Assembly (NCBI GenBank): GCA_052384575.1
Contig: JBQSUQ010000001.1
Direction: 5' to 3' (one strand)
DNA length: 64,000 nt
Origin: JBQSUQ01 sp052384575
Lineage (GTDB): Bacteria > Pseudomonadota > Gammaproteobacteria > Enterobacterales > Pasteurellaceae
Shown: in pieces, positions 8,686 to 17,915 of the stretch
Numbering within the stretch: the first letter of the stretch is position 1
How the letters are laid out: every line of letters starts with the position of its first letter
The notes under the pieces: model-generated
What the model was told of the DNA's origin: nothing
Databases searched by the model: none
What the model saw: only the letters and a program-made list of their open reading frames with translations
Made by a program: the position numbers and the translations under genes

Positions 8686-9309
8686 TTATTTTTTCTTGCG
8701 CTGATCATCAAACTCTGCACCTTTCGGCACTGTGAATTGGAAAATGTTGTCAGCAATATTATCATTACGAATATTTCTTAAAATATACAAATTAGATTGT
8801 CCATCTTTTTCGATAGTACTAAATCCTTTTAATACACCATTGCTATCAATGCGAATATCAAATTGTTTGATATTGCTTTTTTTAGATTTTGGTTTGAGGA
8901 CAAAGGTATCCATATTTTGTGTTACAGAATATTGATTCCAATGACTCGCATCATTACTGGTTAATAGCACGAATGGCGTATTATTGACCGCGTCTTTTAC
9001 CCAATTCGCTGTAACTTGCTCTACAAAAGGATCGTAAAACCACAGCGTTTTACCATCTGAAATAATTTGGCTTTCTTGTGGTGATTTATTATCCATTCTA
9101 AACAAATTAGGGCGTTTGATTTGAATTTTACCAGCACCTTGTTGTACTTGCTTACCATCTGCCGAGCTAACATTCTGGTTAAAATCCGCACTAAACACCG
9201 ACACTTTTTGCAAACGCATTTGCAATTCCGATGCAGCATCCGCTAAAGCCAAAGGTGCTGCTAAAGCAAGAGCTAAAAGTGCGGTGCATTTTTGTAATGT
9301 TTTTTTCAT
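8686..9309 (-). CDS. lolA: LolA: periplasmic lipoprotein carrier
   Basis: This 207-aa secreted protein carries outer-membrane lipoproteins from LolCDE to LolB across the periplasm. A signal peptide is visible (KKT then a Leu/Ala core, likely cleavage ALA|DAA near residue 23). The mature part has the LolA beta-barrel pattern, including LQMRLQKVSVFSADFNQNV, KRPNLFRMD and DGKTLWFYDPFVEQVT. It starts 16 bp after ftsK on the same strand, so the two are probably co-transcribed. Confidence 0.95.
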   Translation of the reverse strand: MKKTLQKCTALLALALAAPLALADAASELQMRLQKVSVFSADFNQNVSSADGKQVQQGAGKIQIKRPNLFRMDNKSPQESQIISDGKTLWFYDPFVEQVTANWVKDAVNNTPFVLLTSNDASHWNQYSVTQNMDTFVLKPKSKKSNIKQFDIRIDSNGVLKGFSTIEKDGQSNLYILRNIRNDNIADNIFQFTVPKGAEFDDQRKKK

Positions 9310-9325
9310 TCTACTTTCCTATTCA

Positions 9326-12037
9326 TTAAAAATCAGGACTACGTGAAAGTAATTCACGTTTACCATTGCGCATTTCAGAAACAATACCTTGTTCTTCTAA
9401 TTGCTCCATAATATTTGCTGCGCGGTTAAAGCCAACTTTTAAACGACGCTGAATAAAAGAGGTTGAGGTCATGCCCGTATTCACCACAATTTCTACAGCG
9501 CGGTCAAACAAAGGATCTAATTCATCGGAATCAATACCCAAATCATCGCCTGAATTTTCGTTGTCATCTGCGCTTTCCAAAATAGCAGAAATATAATTTG
9601 GTTTTCCTCTGGCACGCCAATCATCTGCAATTCTTGCCACCTCATCATCGGACATAAAGGCACCATGTATACGCACCAAATCCGTTGTGCCATTGCCGAG
9701 ATACAACATGTCCCCCATTCCAAGCAAAGCTTCCGCACCATTTTGATCCAAAATAGTTCTGGAATCATTACGCTGAACAACGGTAAAAGCGATACGACTT
9801 GGAATATTCGACTTAATCAACCCCGTAATCACATCGACAGATGGGCGCTGTGTTGCTAGGATCACATGGATACCAACTGCACGCGCTTTCTGGGTTAAAC
9901 GAGCAATCAATTCCTCAATTTGTTTACCCACTTGCATCATTAAATCAGCAAACTCATCCACTATGACAACAATATAACTCATTCGTTCTAAAATTGGTGC
10001 GGTGGCATCAATGGTATCGCCTGGTTTCCATAATGGATCTGGAATCGCAATTCCCTCATTACGATAGCTATCAATGCGTTCGTTATAGCCTTCAATATTA
10101 CGCACACGCAAACAAGAAAGAAGATGATAACGTCGCTCCATTTCTTCAACACACCAACGCAGTGCATTTGCTGCTTTTTTCATATCCGTCACAACTTCAG
10201 TTAATAAATGCGGAATATGATTGTAAATGGATAGCTCCACAACTTTCGGGTCAATCATAATAAATTTCACTTCTTCAGGCTTCACTCTGAAAAGTAAACT
10301 TAAAATCATGGTATTAATCCCTACCGATTTCCCCGAACCTGTCGAACCGGCAACCAATAAGTGCGGCGTTTTGGCTAAATCAATGACGATCGGACGACCG
10401 CTAATATCTTTCCCTAATGCCAGTGGCAATAATGCCTTGCTTTGTCGAAATTCTTCACTATCCAACACATCACGTAAAGGCACAATTTGACGGTTTTGAT
10501 TTGGGGTTTCAATACCAATGTAAGGTTTACCCGGAATAGATTCTGTAACACGAACAGCTTTAAATGTTAACGCGCGAGCAAGATCCGTATCAATTCGACT
10601 CACAGCTGACGCTTTTACGCCTGGTTGCAATTCCAATTCATAACGAGTCACCACAGGACCAATCAAAACATCTTTCACAATCGCTTTGATTTTAAAATTC
10701 TGCAACTGTTGTTCAATGCGTCTTGAGGTTTCTTGTATCCGCTCTGGTGAAATATTTTGTTGTTGAACAACACGCTTATCCAATAAATCTAATGTTGGTA
10801 AATCAGTTAGTGGCTTTTGTTTGGATTGATGATCACCAAACAATTCTGTTAATTTATCAATTGGAATTGTACGCAAACCATTATTTGTCGGTTCAGGTTC
10901 AATAACAGGCTCTGCCACATCCAACTTAATGCCCATTTCTTCTGCGCGTTGTAAACGAGTTTGTTCTTTCTCAGTTTCTTGTTGAGCAAATTGTGCGGCT
11001 AAATCACGAGAAAGATCATCAAGTGCGGTGGAATTTTCGTTAGTTTCCAGCGGACTAAGCGGCTTGGTTGGCGCTAATCTCACTTCAGGAATTGGATTAT
11101 CTTGTTCAACCTCTGTTTCTGTCTCTATTGGTAGCACTGGAACAAAAGTAGATTGCGGCGTGTCTTCCAAAGGTTTCATCCAACTTGGTGCCAGTGCTGA
11201 TGAATCACTGACTTCTGCTGTTGAAATACGTACTTCAGGCAACTGATTTTCTGTAATATCAATCGAAGAAAAATCGTGCAGTTTAATATCATCATATTCC
11301 GTATTCACCACTTCTGTTTCCTGCTGTGGATGAATGTTCTCTGGTTCAATATTTTCTACATGATATGTTGAAGGTTGAGTATCAAATAAATCTTCTTGCA
11401 CCGGTGTTTTGACTTCAACTATTTCTGCTTCTTGTGGCAACACGTCATTCTGTTCAATTGGATCTTCATTTTTCAGGGTGAGCCAATTATAAAAACGGAC
11501 AATGAGACGGATTAAAGAAGCACCTGAACAAAAGATGAAACCCACCACACTAAATACAATCGCCAATAAAAGCAGACCGAATTTGCCTAAACTTGGCAAG
11601 ATAGACTTAACTAAGTAACTACCAAGCACACCGCCAGATAAATGAATATTGGTATTTTGAAACAACAAACTAGATAGCGTAGTTAAGCCAATCATTAACG
11701 CCACAAAGCCAAACATACGCAAGAAAAAGCGCGTCCAAGTCAAGCTGTCCACACGTTTGGTTCGAATAAAATAAATTGGGGCAATGGTCAATAAGAAAGG
11801 CAATAAATTTCCCACATAACCAAAGAGCATGAAAAAGAGATCAATCAACCATGCACCTAATTTTCCTGCTTTATTCTGCACCTCTAATTGATAGCTAGAT
11901 ACAGACCATGCACTATCAAAAGGGCTGTAACTAGACCAAGCAATAATTAAATAAAAGCCGAAAAGTGCGGTTAAAAAAAATAAAAATTCCACCAAATATT
12001 GCCTTGGTGTAAAGCCCTCTGTTATTTTTCTGATCAT
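9326..12037 (-). CDS. ftsK: FtsK: septal DNA translocase
   Basis: This 903-aa divisome protein pumps chromosome dimers toward dif for XerCD resolution. It has four N-terminal transmembrane helices (within about residues 15-190), a Pro/Gln/Glu-rich linker of about 270 residues, then the RecA-like motor with Walker A VAGSTGSGKSVGIN (about 560) and IVVIVDEFADLMM. A C-terminal winged-helix gamma domain (FIQRRLKVGFNRAANIMEQL) reads polar DNA motifs and activates XerD. The linker is much shorter than in E. coli (1329 aa total). The stop is 1 nt from the lrp frame, so it is likely transcribed with lrp and lolA. Confidence 0.97.
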   Translation of the reverse strand: MIRKITEGFTPRQYLVEFLFFLTALFGFYLIIAWSSYSPFDSAWSVSSYQLEVQNKAGKLGAWLIDLFFMLFGYVGNLLPFLLTIAPIYFIRTKRVDSLTWTRFFLRMFGFVALMIGLTTLSSLLFQNTNIHLSGGVLGSYLVKSILPSLGKFGLLLLAIVFSVVGFIFCSGASLIRLIVRFYNWLTLKNEDPIEQNDVLPQEAEIVEVKTPVQEDLFDTQPSTYHVENIEPENIHPQQETEVVNTEYDDIKLHDFSSIDITENQLPEVRISTAEVSDSSALAPSWMKPLEDTPQSTFVPVLPIETETEVEQDNPIPEVRLAPTKPLSPLETNENSTALDDLSRDLAAQFAQQETEKEQTRLQRAEEMGIKLDVAEPVIEPEPTNNGLRTIPIDKLTELFGDHQSKQKPLTDLPTLDLLDKRVVQQQNISPERIQETSRRIEQQLQNFKIKAIVKDVLIGPVVTRYELELQPGVKASAVSRIDTDLARALTFKAVRVTESIPGKPYIGIETPNQNRQIVPLRDVLDSEEFRQSKALLPLALGKDISGRPIVIDLAKTPHLLVAGSTGSGKSVGINTMILSLLFRVKPEEVKFIMIDPKVVELSIYNHIPHLLTEVVTDMKKAANALRWCVEEMERRYHLLSCLRVRNIEGYNERIDSYRNEGIAIPDPLWKPGDTIDATAPILERMSYIVVIVDEFADLMMQVGKQIEELIARLTQKARAVGIHVILATQRPSVDVITGLIKSNIPSRIAFTVVQRNDSRTILDQNGAEALLGMGDMLYLGNGTTDLVRIHGAFMSDDEVARIADDWRARGKPNYISAILESADDNENSGDDLGIDSDELDPLFDRAVEIVVNTGMTSTSFIQRRLKVGFNRAANIMEQLEEQGIVSEMRNGKRELLSRSPDF

Positions 12038-12038
12038 A

Positions 12039-12518
12039 TTATTTCAATTGTAAATAATTGGTTTGTTTCACTTCTTCCATGACGACATAAGTTCTTGTGT
12101 CATTTACTCCAGGTAAACGCAACAGGGTTGTACCCAATAATTTGCGGTAAGCCGCCATATCAGCCACACGCGTTTTTAACAAATAGTCAAAATCACCTGA
12201 CACAAGATAGCATTCATGAATATCATCTAATTCTTGCACCGCGACATTAAATTCTTCGAATACATCAGGTTTACCACGTGTAAGTGTAATTTCAACCAAC
12301 ACTAGCAAAGGCGCATTTAATAATTCTGGGTTTAATAAAGCACGATACCCCATGATAACACCTTGTTTTTCCAAGCGTTTTACTCGTTCCAAACAAGGTG
12401 TTGGCGATAAGCCCACTTTTTTGGATAAATCAATATTAGAGATTTTCCCATTACGTTGTAATTCATCAAGAATTTTCAAATCAATGGCATCAAAAGCCTT
12501 AGGCAATTTTTTTTCCAT
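12039..12518 (-). CDS. lrp: Lrp: leucine-responsive regulator
   Basis: This 159-aa Lrp/AsnC family protein has an N-terminal helix-turn-helix (LDELQRNGKISNIDLSKKVG and PTPCLERVKRLEKQGVI) and a C-terminal RAM domain that binds amino acids and builds octamers. Its length and sequence match enteric Lrp, a global regulator of amino acid metabolism. It sits directly upstream of ftsK as in E. coli and diverges from the SirB2-like gene. Confidence 0.93.
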   Translation of the reverse strand: MEKKLPKAFDAIDLKILDELQRNGKISNIDLSKKVGLSPTPCLERVKRLEKQGVIMGYRALLNPELLNAPLLVLVEITLTRGKPDVFEEFNVAVQELDDIHECYLVSGDFDYLLKTRVADMAAYRKLLGTTLLRLPGVNDTRTYVVMEEVKQTNYLQLK

Positions 12519-12686
12519 GAAAGTTCACCTATTATTCATTAATTGTAAAATAGCCATATAATACACTATTTTAAGATAAAATATCAGCATATTATAAAAT
12601 CAATTATTGGCTAAAAAATCACTGATAATAACATTTGATCCCACATTACAGTTTCTCTATAATGCCAATTTTCTGTTGGAGTTATT

Positions 12687-13028
12687 ATGTCAAACCTTAT
12701 CTTATTACATATAGCAAGTGCTTTCTTATGCTTATTGCTATTAATTATTCGCGGCAGTATGCAACTGTCTAAACAAGACTGGCGTGCAATAAAACTATTG
12801 AAAATATTACCGCACTTAGCAGATACCTTATTGCTAACTACCGCTGTCGCTTTAGTTTATTTCTTTGGCTTTAACTTGTGGATTGCAGCTAAAATTGCTT
12901 GCTTTGTTGCCTACGTATTTTTTGCTGTGAAATGGTTTAGCAAAAAAGCGGTACAACCTAAACCTATTTTCTTTTTATTAGCAATCCTCAGTTTGATCAG
13001 TGCTATTTATCTTGGCTATTCACATTAA
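12687..13028 (+). CDS. SirB2-family membrane protein
   Basis: This 113-aa protein has four predicted transmembrane helices and very few charged residues. It starts after a GTTGGAGTTATT ribosome site. The pattern (LHIASAFLCLLLLIIRGSMQ, then LPHLADTLLLTTA) matches the SirB2 family, named after a Salmonella gene linked to invasion gene expression, but the molecular function is not established. It stands alone between divergent lrp and convergent yciH. Confidence 0.8.
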   Translation: MSNLILLHIASAFLCLLLLIIRGSMQLSKQDWRAIKLLKILPHLADTLLLTTAVALVYFFGFNLWIAAKIACFVAYVFFAVKWFSKKAVQPKPIFFLLAILSLISAIYLGYSH

Positions 13029-13040
13029 TTACACATAAAA

Positions 13041-13075
13041 AGAAACCGCACAATAAAAGTGCGGTTTCTTTTTCT
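13041..13075. terminator. Terminator built on an uptake-signal dyad
   Basis: AGAAACCGCAC and GTGCGGTTTCT form an 11-bp stem with a 7-nt loop, followed by a T-run on the plus strand. It lies between the convergent SirB2-like gene and yciH. Confidence 0.8.
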
Positions 13076-13081
13076 CTCTTT

Positions 13082-13396
13082 TTAGCCTCCAGCCAATTTG
13101 ACTTTGAACCCTTTGGCTTCCAGTAATTGTTTTAATAATTCACGTTTATCGCCCTGAATTTCAATGTTTCCGTCTTTGACTGCTCCACCACATCCACAGC
13201 GTTTTTTTAATTCGGCAGCAAGCAATTTAAGTGCATTATCATCAAGATCTAATCCTGTAATAACAGCCACACCCGCTCCCTTACGTCCACTGGTTTGGCG
13301 TTGAATGCGTACAATACCATCACCCTTCGGTCGCTCCGTTTGAGGTTTTTCTTGCTTAATCCGCCCAACTTCAGTGGAATAAACTAAATTATTCAT
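13082..13396 (-). CDS. yciH: YciH: SUI1-domain translation factor homologue
   Basis: This 104-aa protein has the SUI1/eIF1 fold (GRKGAGVAVITGLDLDDNALKLLAAELKKRCGCGGAVKDGNIEIQG pattern across residues 37-90). E. coli YciH is proposed to influence initiation fidelity or act as a stress-related inhibitor of initiation. It begins 5 nt after pyrF stops, the same pyrF-yciH pairing as in E. coli, so the two are co-transcribed. Confidence 0.93.
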   Translation of the reverse strand: MNNLVYSTEVGRIKQEKPQTERPKGDGIVRIQRQTSGRKGAGVAVITGLDLDDNALKLLAAELKKRCGCGGAVKDGNIEIQGDKRELLKQLLEAKGFKVKLAGG

Positions 13397-13401
13397 AACA
13401 A

Positions 13402-14100
13402 TTAAACATTTGCTAAAGAAGCATTAATAGAACGTAATACTTCTGCAGGGTTTTCAGCTTGTGTAATTGGGCGACCAATTACTAAATAATCGGATCCAGA
13501 ACGAACTGCCGCAGCAGGAGTCATAACACGACGTTGATCACCAAATTCACTACCAACAGGACGAATTCCCGGTGTAATAAGTTTGAAATTTTCACCGCAG
13601 TTTTTACGTAAAATTTCCACTTCTTGTGGCGAACAAACCACGCCATCTAACCCAGCACGTTGAGTTAAATGAGCTAAACGAATCACTTGCTCCATTGGCG
13701 ATGCATTAATCCCAATTTGCAGTAAATCCAAATCTTCCATACTGGTTAATACCGTTACACTAATCAATAAAGGCGCATCTTTACCATAAGGTTCTAAGAT
13801 TTTCTTTGCATCTTCCATCATGCGTAAACCGCCACTTGCATGCAAATCAACCATCCACACGCCTAAATCAGCCGCAGAACGCACTGCTCTTGCAACAGTA
13901 TTTGGAATATCATGGAATTTCAAATCAAGGAATACATCAAACTGACGTTCATGTAATTGTTTGACAAAGTTTGTGCCTAAAGTAGTAAACATTTCTTTAC
14001 CTACTTTTAAACGGCATAAGCTCGGATCAATTTGATCTACCAAGCTTAATGCTTCACGTTCAGTTTCATAATCAAGTGCAACAATAATTTTGTTATCCAT
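13402..14100 (-). CDS. pyrF: PyrF: orotidine 5'-phosphate decarboxylase
   Basis: This 232-aa TIM-barrel enzyme makes UMP from OMP, the last step of de novo pyrimidine synthesis. The catalytic D-K-x-x-D array lies in FLDLKFHDIPNT (D59, K61, D64). The N-terminal IVALDYE and the C-terminal phosphate loop SDYLVIGRPIT complete the signature. It lies between lapB and yciH as in enterics. Confidence 0.97.
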   Translation of the reverse strand: MDNKIIVALDYETEREALSLVDQIDPSLCRLKVGKEMFTTLGTNFVKQLHERQFDVFLDLKFHDIPNTVARAVRSAADLGVWMVDLHASGGLRMMEDAKKILEPYGKDAPLLISVTVLTSMEDLDLLQIGINASPMEQVIRLAHLTQRAGLDGVVCSPQEVEILRKNCGENFKLITPGIRPVGSEFGDQRRVMTPAAAVRSGSDYLVIGRPITQAENPAEVLRSINASLANV

Positions 14101-14130
14101 ACTGAATATCCTTTATGATAAATGATAAGT

Positions 14131-15324
14131 TTAATTTAAATTCTCAGTTCCTCGCGTTGGTTTAACGCTTTCCCATTGGCGACAAGAAGGGCAACACCAA
14201 ATTAATTTGTGACTTTGATAACCGCAATTAGTACAACGATAATCAAATCCTTGCTTAATATGTTCTCCCACCATTTTGTGTAATAAGGTCAAACTGTCTT
14301 TGGCTCGTCCTTCTTCTGCATCATCAATTTGATATTGAATAAAACGATGAAATAAAAACATATTTGGGTGAGTTGCCATTCGTTGATAAATTTTGCTTTG
14401 TGCAGTAGCTCGACTATCTTTTTGCTCAATTAAATCAGCAAGAGCTAAATCAACACTGCTACTGGCACTCAATTGATTCGCCCGAATTAAAAATAATTCA
14501 AAAGACTCTAATTGCTGTAATTGTTGATAACAATGTTTGAGAGCTGGTAATACTTCGCCAATATAATCAGGATTTTGATGTAATACATTTTCTAAAATAG
14601 GCACCGCACTTTGCCAATTTTTCTCTTGAATAAAGAGATCGCCCAGCATGATAGAAGCTCGAACACAACTTGGTGAAACCTTTAATGCTTGTTCAAGGAT
14701 AGCTTGGCTTTTTTCTTTATTCTCTGACATGATGCTACGCGCATATTCACAATAATATTGCGCCAATTCCATATTATCTTCTTTAGGCGATATTTTCGCT
14801 AATTTTTCAGCGACATTTACCGCTTTTTTCCATTCTTTCGTCTTTTGGTAAATAACAGCTAATTGTTGTAATGCCCCCTCTGCAAAATCAGGTTCATCAA
14901 CTAACATAATATATAGACTTTCAGCACGATCAAAAAAGCCTACCGACATAAAATCTTTTGCTAATTGTTGTTTTGCCAGTAATTTTTGTTCAAAAGAATA
15001 ATTAGGACTACGGTCTAGTGCTTGATGAATACGTAATGCACGATCAACTTCACCACGCGAACGGAATAAATTACCTAAGGTCAATTCTGCCTCAAACTGA
15101 GAACCTTGCTCAATGTCATTTTCGGTTTCCTGCTTTTCCAGCATGTGCAAAAATAAATCGACGGCTTTTTCAGTTTGATTTGATAAAAGAAAATTAACAC
15201 CCGCGACATAATCGCGGGAGAGTTTATTACTCACATCTTCCTGATCTTTTTTTGCACTACGATGTCCCATATACCAGCCATATGCGGCAGCAATAGGTAA
15301 AAGTAGGAAGAGTAATTCAATCAT
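14131..15324 (-). CDS. lapB: LapB (YciM): regulator of LPS synthesis
   Basis: This 397-aa protein has an N-terminal membrane anchor (residues 3-18), a cytoplasmic array of TPR-type helical repeats and a C-terminal rubredoxin-like metal knuckle with C364, C367, C378 and C381. In E. coli LapB hands LpxC to FtsH for degradation and so limits LPS synthesis. It abuts lapA with a 2-nt gap, and pyrF follows, a conserved arrangement. Confidence 0.95.
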   Translation of the reverse strand: MIELLFLLLPIAAAYGWYMGHRSAKKDQEDVSNKLSRDYVAGVNFLLSNQTEKAVDLFLHMLEKQETENDIEQGSQFEAELTLGNLFRSRGEVDRALRIHQALDRSPNYSFEQKLLAKQQLAKDFMSVGFFDRAESLYIMLVDEPDFAEGALQQLAVIYQKTKEWKKAVNVAEKLAKISPKEDNMELAQYYCEYARSIMSENKEKSQAILEQALKVSPSCVRASIMLGDLFIQEKNWQSAVPILENVLHQNPDYIGEVLPALKHCYQQLQQLESFELFLIRANQLSASSSVDLALADLIEQKDSRATAQSKIYQRMATHPNMFLFHRFIQYQIDDAEEGRAKDSLTLLHKMVGEHIKQGFDYRCTNCGYQSHKLIWCCPSCRQWESVKPTRGTENLN

Positions 15325-15326
15325 TA

Positions 15327-15620
15327 TTAAGCAGCCTTATTAAGACTTGCTGTTAATTCATTAATTTGTTGAGTTTGACGCTTAATTTGGCGAGATAATG
15401 CCATATTTTTAATTCGAATTTTTAGGTAGAAAATACCGGTAATTAACCAACCTAAAATTAATCCTAAGCCAAACAAAATCGCTACGAGTGTTGATAGCTT
15501 AAATTCATTTTCCGCAATAATATAATTAAAGCTTATGACTTGATCATTATTCGCTCCAACCGTTATAGCAACAAGCACCACTGCTAAAGCAATAACAAAT
15601 CCTAAAAGATATTTAAACAT
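15327..15620 (-). CDS. lapA: LapA (YciS): inner-membrane LPS assembly protein
   Basis: This 97-aa protein has two transmembrane helices (about 3-22 and 43-66) separated by a short polar loop (NNDQVISFNYIIAE), then a cytoplasmic coiled-coil tail (IKRQTQQINELTASL). That matches the LapA/DUF1049 family. Coupling to lapB is tight. Its exact role is unsettled beyond association with LPS assembly. Confidence 0.9.
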   Translation of the reverse strand: MFKYLLGFVIALAVVLVAITVGANNDQVISFNYIIAENEFKLSTLVAILFGLGLILGWLITGIFYLKIRIKNMALSRQIKRQTQQINELTASLNKAA

Positions 15621-15670
15621 AACATTCCCCTTTGTTAAATCTGTTCCATTATGCCAAAAATAAAAACAAA

Positions 15671-15695
15671 AAACGACACTTTAATAGTGCCGTTT
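15671..15695 (-). terminator. Terminator after ihfB
   Basis: On the minus strand AAACGGCACT and AGTGTCGTTT pair with one mismatch around a TTAA-containing loop, followed by a T-rich run. It lies between ihfB and lapA, so lapAB probably has its own promoter downstream of it. Confidence 0.65.
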
Positions 15696-15716
15696 ACCAT
15701 TTATTTTTGAGGGTTC

Positions 15717-15995
15717 TTATTTATTTACGCGTTCTCTTAATTCTTTACCCGTTTTAAAATGTAATACAGACTTCGCTTGAAGTTTAACACTCTCGCCTGT
15801 TTTTGGGTTACGTCCCATACGCGCTTTACGAGAATGTAATGAAAAACTACCGAAACCACGAATTTCAATGCGATTACCTTCTTCTAAGGTTTTGGAAAGC
15901 TGCTCTAAAATTTCTTTTACCGCACTCTCAACCACTTTTACACCAATAGAAGGATGCTTTTGAACCAATACTTCAATCAACTCTGATTTTGTCAT
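15717..15995 (-). CDS. ihfB: IhfB: integration host factor beta subunit
   Basis: This 92-aa DNA-bending HU/IHF-family protein (E. coli IhfB is 94 aa) starts TKSELIEVLVQKHPSIGVKVVE. The DNA-binding beta arm (GFGSFSLHSRKARMGRNPKTGE) contains the proline-tipped RNP motif that inserts into the minor groove. It pairs with an IhfA encoded elsewhere. Its place after rpsA is the enteric order. Confidence 0.96.
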   Translation of the reverse strand: MTKSELIEVLVQKHPSIGVKVVESAVKEILEQLSKTLEEGNRIEIRGFGSFSLHSRKARMGRNPKTGESVKLQAKSVLHFKTGKELRERVNK

Positions 15996-16103
15996 GATAT
16001 GTTCCTTGTTTTCATCAATAAAACAACGTAATTATTCTTAAGATAAGAAAATGTATAATTAAGTTGTTCAACTGCGGTGTCTTTTTTAAGACTTTTAGTA
16101 TAA

Positions 16104-16132
16104 GAGTGGTGTGCTTTTGCACACCACTTTAA
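16104..16132 (-). terminator. Hairpin after rpsA
   Basis: The perfect 11-bp inverted repeat GTGGTGTGC.../GCACACCAC with a 4-nt loop lies between rpsA and ihfB. The run after the stem on the minus strand is TCTTATA, so it is a weaker terminator and may only attenuate read-through into ihfB. Confidence 0.55.
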
Positions 16133-16146
16133 TTTATGTAAGTGAA

Positions 16147-17799
16147 TTATTCACCTTTTGCAGCTTGGAATGCCGCTGCCATTGCATTTGGAACTGCAAC
16201 TTCTTCTTGTTTGCTGTTCACACTTGCAACTGCTGCTGCTTCTTCAGCTTGATCTTTCGCTTTCACTGATAAGTGAACGATACGCGCTTTACGATCTACA
16301 CCAGTGTATTTCGCTTCAACAACATCGCCTTCTGCAACTTCGCTTGTTAAATCTGCTGCGCGGATATAACCTTCAACGCCACCAGCTAATTCAACTTTAG
16401 CGCCTTTTGCAGTTGCTTCAACTACAGTTGCAGATAATACTGCACCTTTTTTGTTTACTGCAACAAAGTTGTTGAATGGATCATCTTCAAGTTGTTTGAT
16501 ACCTAAAGAGATACGCTCTTTCGCAGAATCAACTTGTAATACAACTGCTTCTACTTCGTCACCTTTTTTGTAGTTACGTACAGCTTCTTCACCTTGAACA
16601 TTCCAAGAAATGTCAGATAAGTGAACTAAACCGTCGATACCGCCTTCAAGACCGATGAAGATACCGAAATCAGTGATTGATTTGATTTTACCTGAAACTT
16701 TATCACCTTTATTGTGAGTTTCAGCGAATTGTAACCATGGGTTAGGTTTGCATTGTTTTAAACCTAAAGAAATACGACGACGTTCTTCATCGATTTCTAA
16801 TACCATTACCTCAACAACATCACCTAAGCTAACTACTTTAGATGGGTGGATGTTTTTGTTTGTCCAATCCATTTCAGAAACGTGAACTAAACCTTCAACG
16901 CCATCTAAAATTTCAACGAAACAACCGTAATCAGTTAAGTTAGTTACTTTACCTGTTAATTTGCTATCTACTGGGTGATTTTGAGCGATTGCAACCCAAG
17001 GATCTTGACCTAATTGTTTTAAGCCTAAAGAAACACGAGTACGATCTTTATCAAATTTTAATACTTTAACAGTGATTTCATCGCCAACATTCACGATTTC
17101 GCTTGGGTGTTTAACACGTTTCCAAGCCATATCAGTGATGTGTAATAAACCGTCAACGCCGCCTAAATCAACGAATGCACCATATTCAGTTAAGTTTTTA
17201 ACAACACCTTTAACTTCTGAACCTTCAGCTAAGTTCGCTAATACTTCATCACGATCTGCACTGCTTTCTGATTCAATTACTGCACGACGAGAAACAACAA
17301 CGTTATTACGTTTTTGATCTAATTTGATAACTTTGAATTCTAATTCTTTACCTAATAAGTGATCTGCTTCACGAGTTGGACGAGTGTCAACTAATGAGCC
17401 TGGTAAGAATGCACGAACGCCGTTTAACTCAACTGTGAAGCCACCTTTAACTTTACCGTTGATTAAACCAACAACACTTGCTTGTGCTTCGAATGCTTTT
17501 TCTAATTCAATCCAAGATTCGTGACGTACTGCTTTCTCACGTGAAAGTTTAGTTTCACCGTAACCATCTTCAACAGCATCAAGCGCAACGTTTACTACGT
17601 CGCCAACTTTAACGTCAACTTCACCCTGTGCATTTGCGAATTCTTCAGCTGGGATACGTGCTTCAGATTTTAAACCTGCGTCTACATATACAAAGCCTTT
17701 TTCGATAGCAACAACAGTACCGTTGATAATTGCACCTAAACGTTGAGTTTCAAGGTTTTTTAATGATTCTTCAAAAAGTTGAGCAAAAGATTCTGACAT
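16147..17799 (-). CDS. rpsA: RpsA: ribosomal protein S1
   Basis: This 550-aa protein is made of six S1 (OB-fold) repeats. The first two bind the 30S subunit; the rest (for example GCFVEILDGVEGLVHVSEMDW, GIFIGLEGGIDGLVHLSDISW) bind mRNA during initiation. It is slightly shorter than the E. coli protein (557 aa). It lies between cmk and ihfB, the conserved cmk-rpsA-ihfB cluster. S1 represses its own mRNA in E. coli; I could not define such a leader structure here. Confidence 0.97.
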   Translation of the reverse strand: MSESFAQLFEESLKNLETQRLGAIINGTVVAIEKGFVYVDAGLKSEARIPAEEFANAQGEVDVKVGDVVNVALDAVEDGYGETKLSREKAVRHESWIELEKAFEAQASVVGLINGKVKGGFTVELNGVRAFLPGSLVDTRPTREADHLLGKELEFKVIKLDQKRNNVVVSRRAVIESESSADRDEVLANLAEGSEVKGVVKNLTEYGAFVDLGGVDGLLHITDMAWKRVKHPSEIVNVGDEITVKVLKFDKDRTRVSLGLKQLGQDPWVAIAQNHPVDSKLTGKVTNLTDYGCFVEILDGVEGLVHVSEMDWTNKNIHPSKVVSLGDVVEVMVLEIDEERRRISLGLKQCKPNPWLQFAETHNKGDKVSGKIKSITDFGIFIGLEGGIDGLVHLSDISWNVQGEEAVRNYKKGDEVEAVVLQVDSAKERISLGIKQLEDDPFNNFVAVNKKGAVLSATVVEATAKGAKVELAGGVEGYIRAADLTSEVAEGDVVEAKYTGVDRKARIVHLSVKAKDQAEEAAAVASVNSKQEEVAVPNAMAAAFQAAKGE

Positions 17800-17915
17800 A
17801 TTTAATCTTCTTTAATTTAAGTTAATAACGTCCACCTATAAATCCATCACAAGTGGGGTTGATAGTAAAAGCCTATTCATCCTTGAATAAACCAATGAAA
17901 TAAAACCGAAATACT

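Noticed and set aside
16158..16400. Leucine/glutamine-rich open frame opposite rpsA
   Set aside because: It is a shadow of the rpsA 3' end with biased composition and no start signals.
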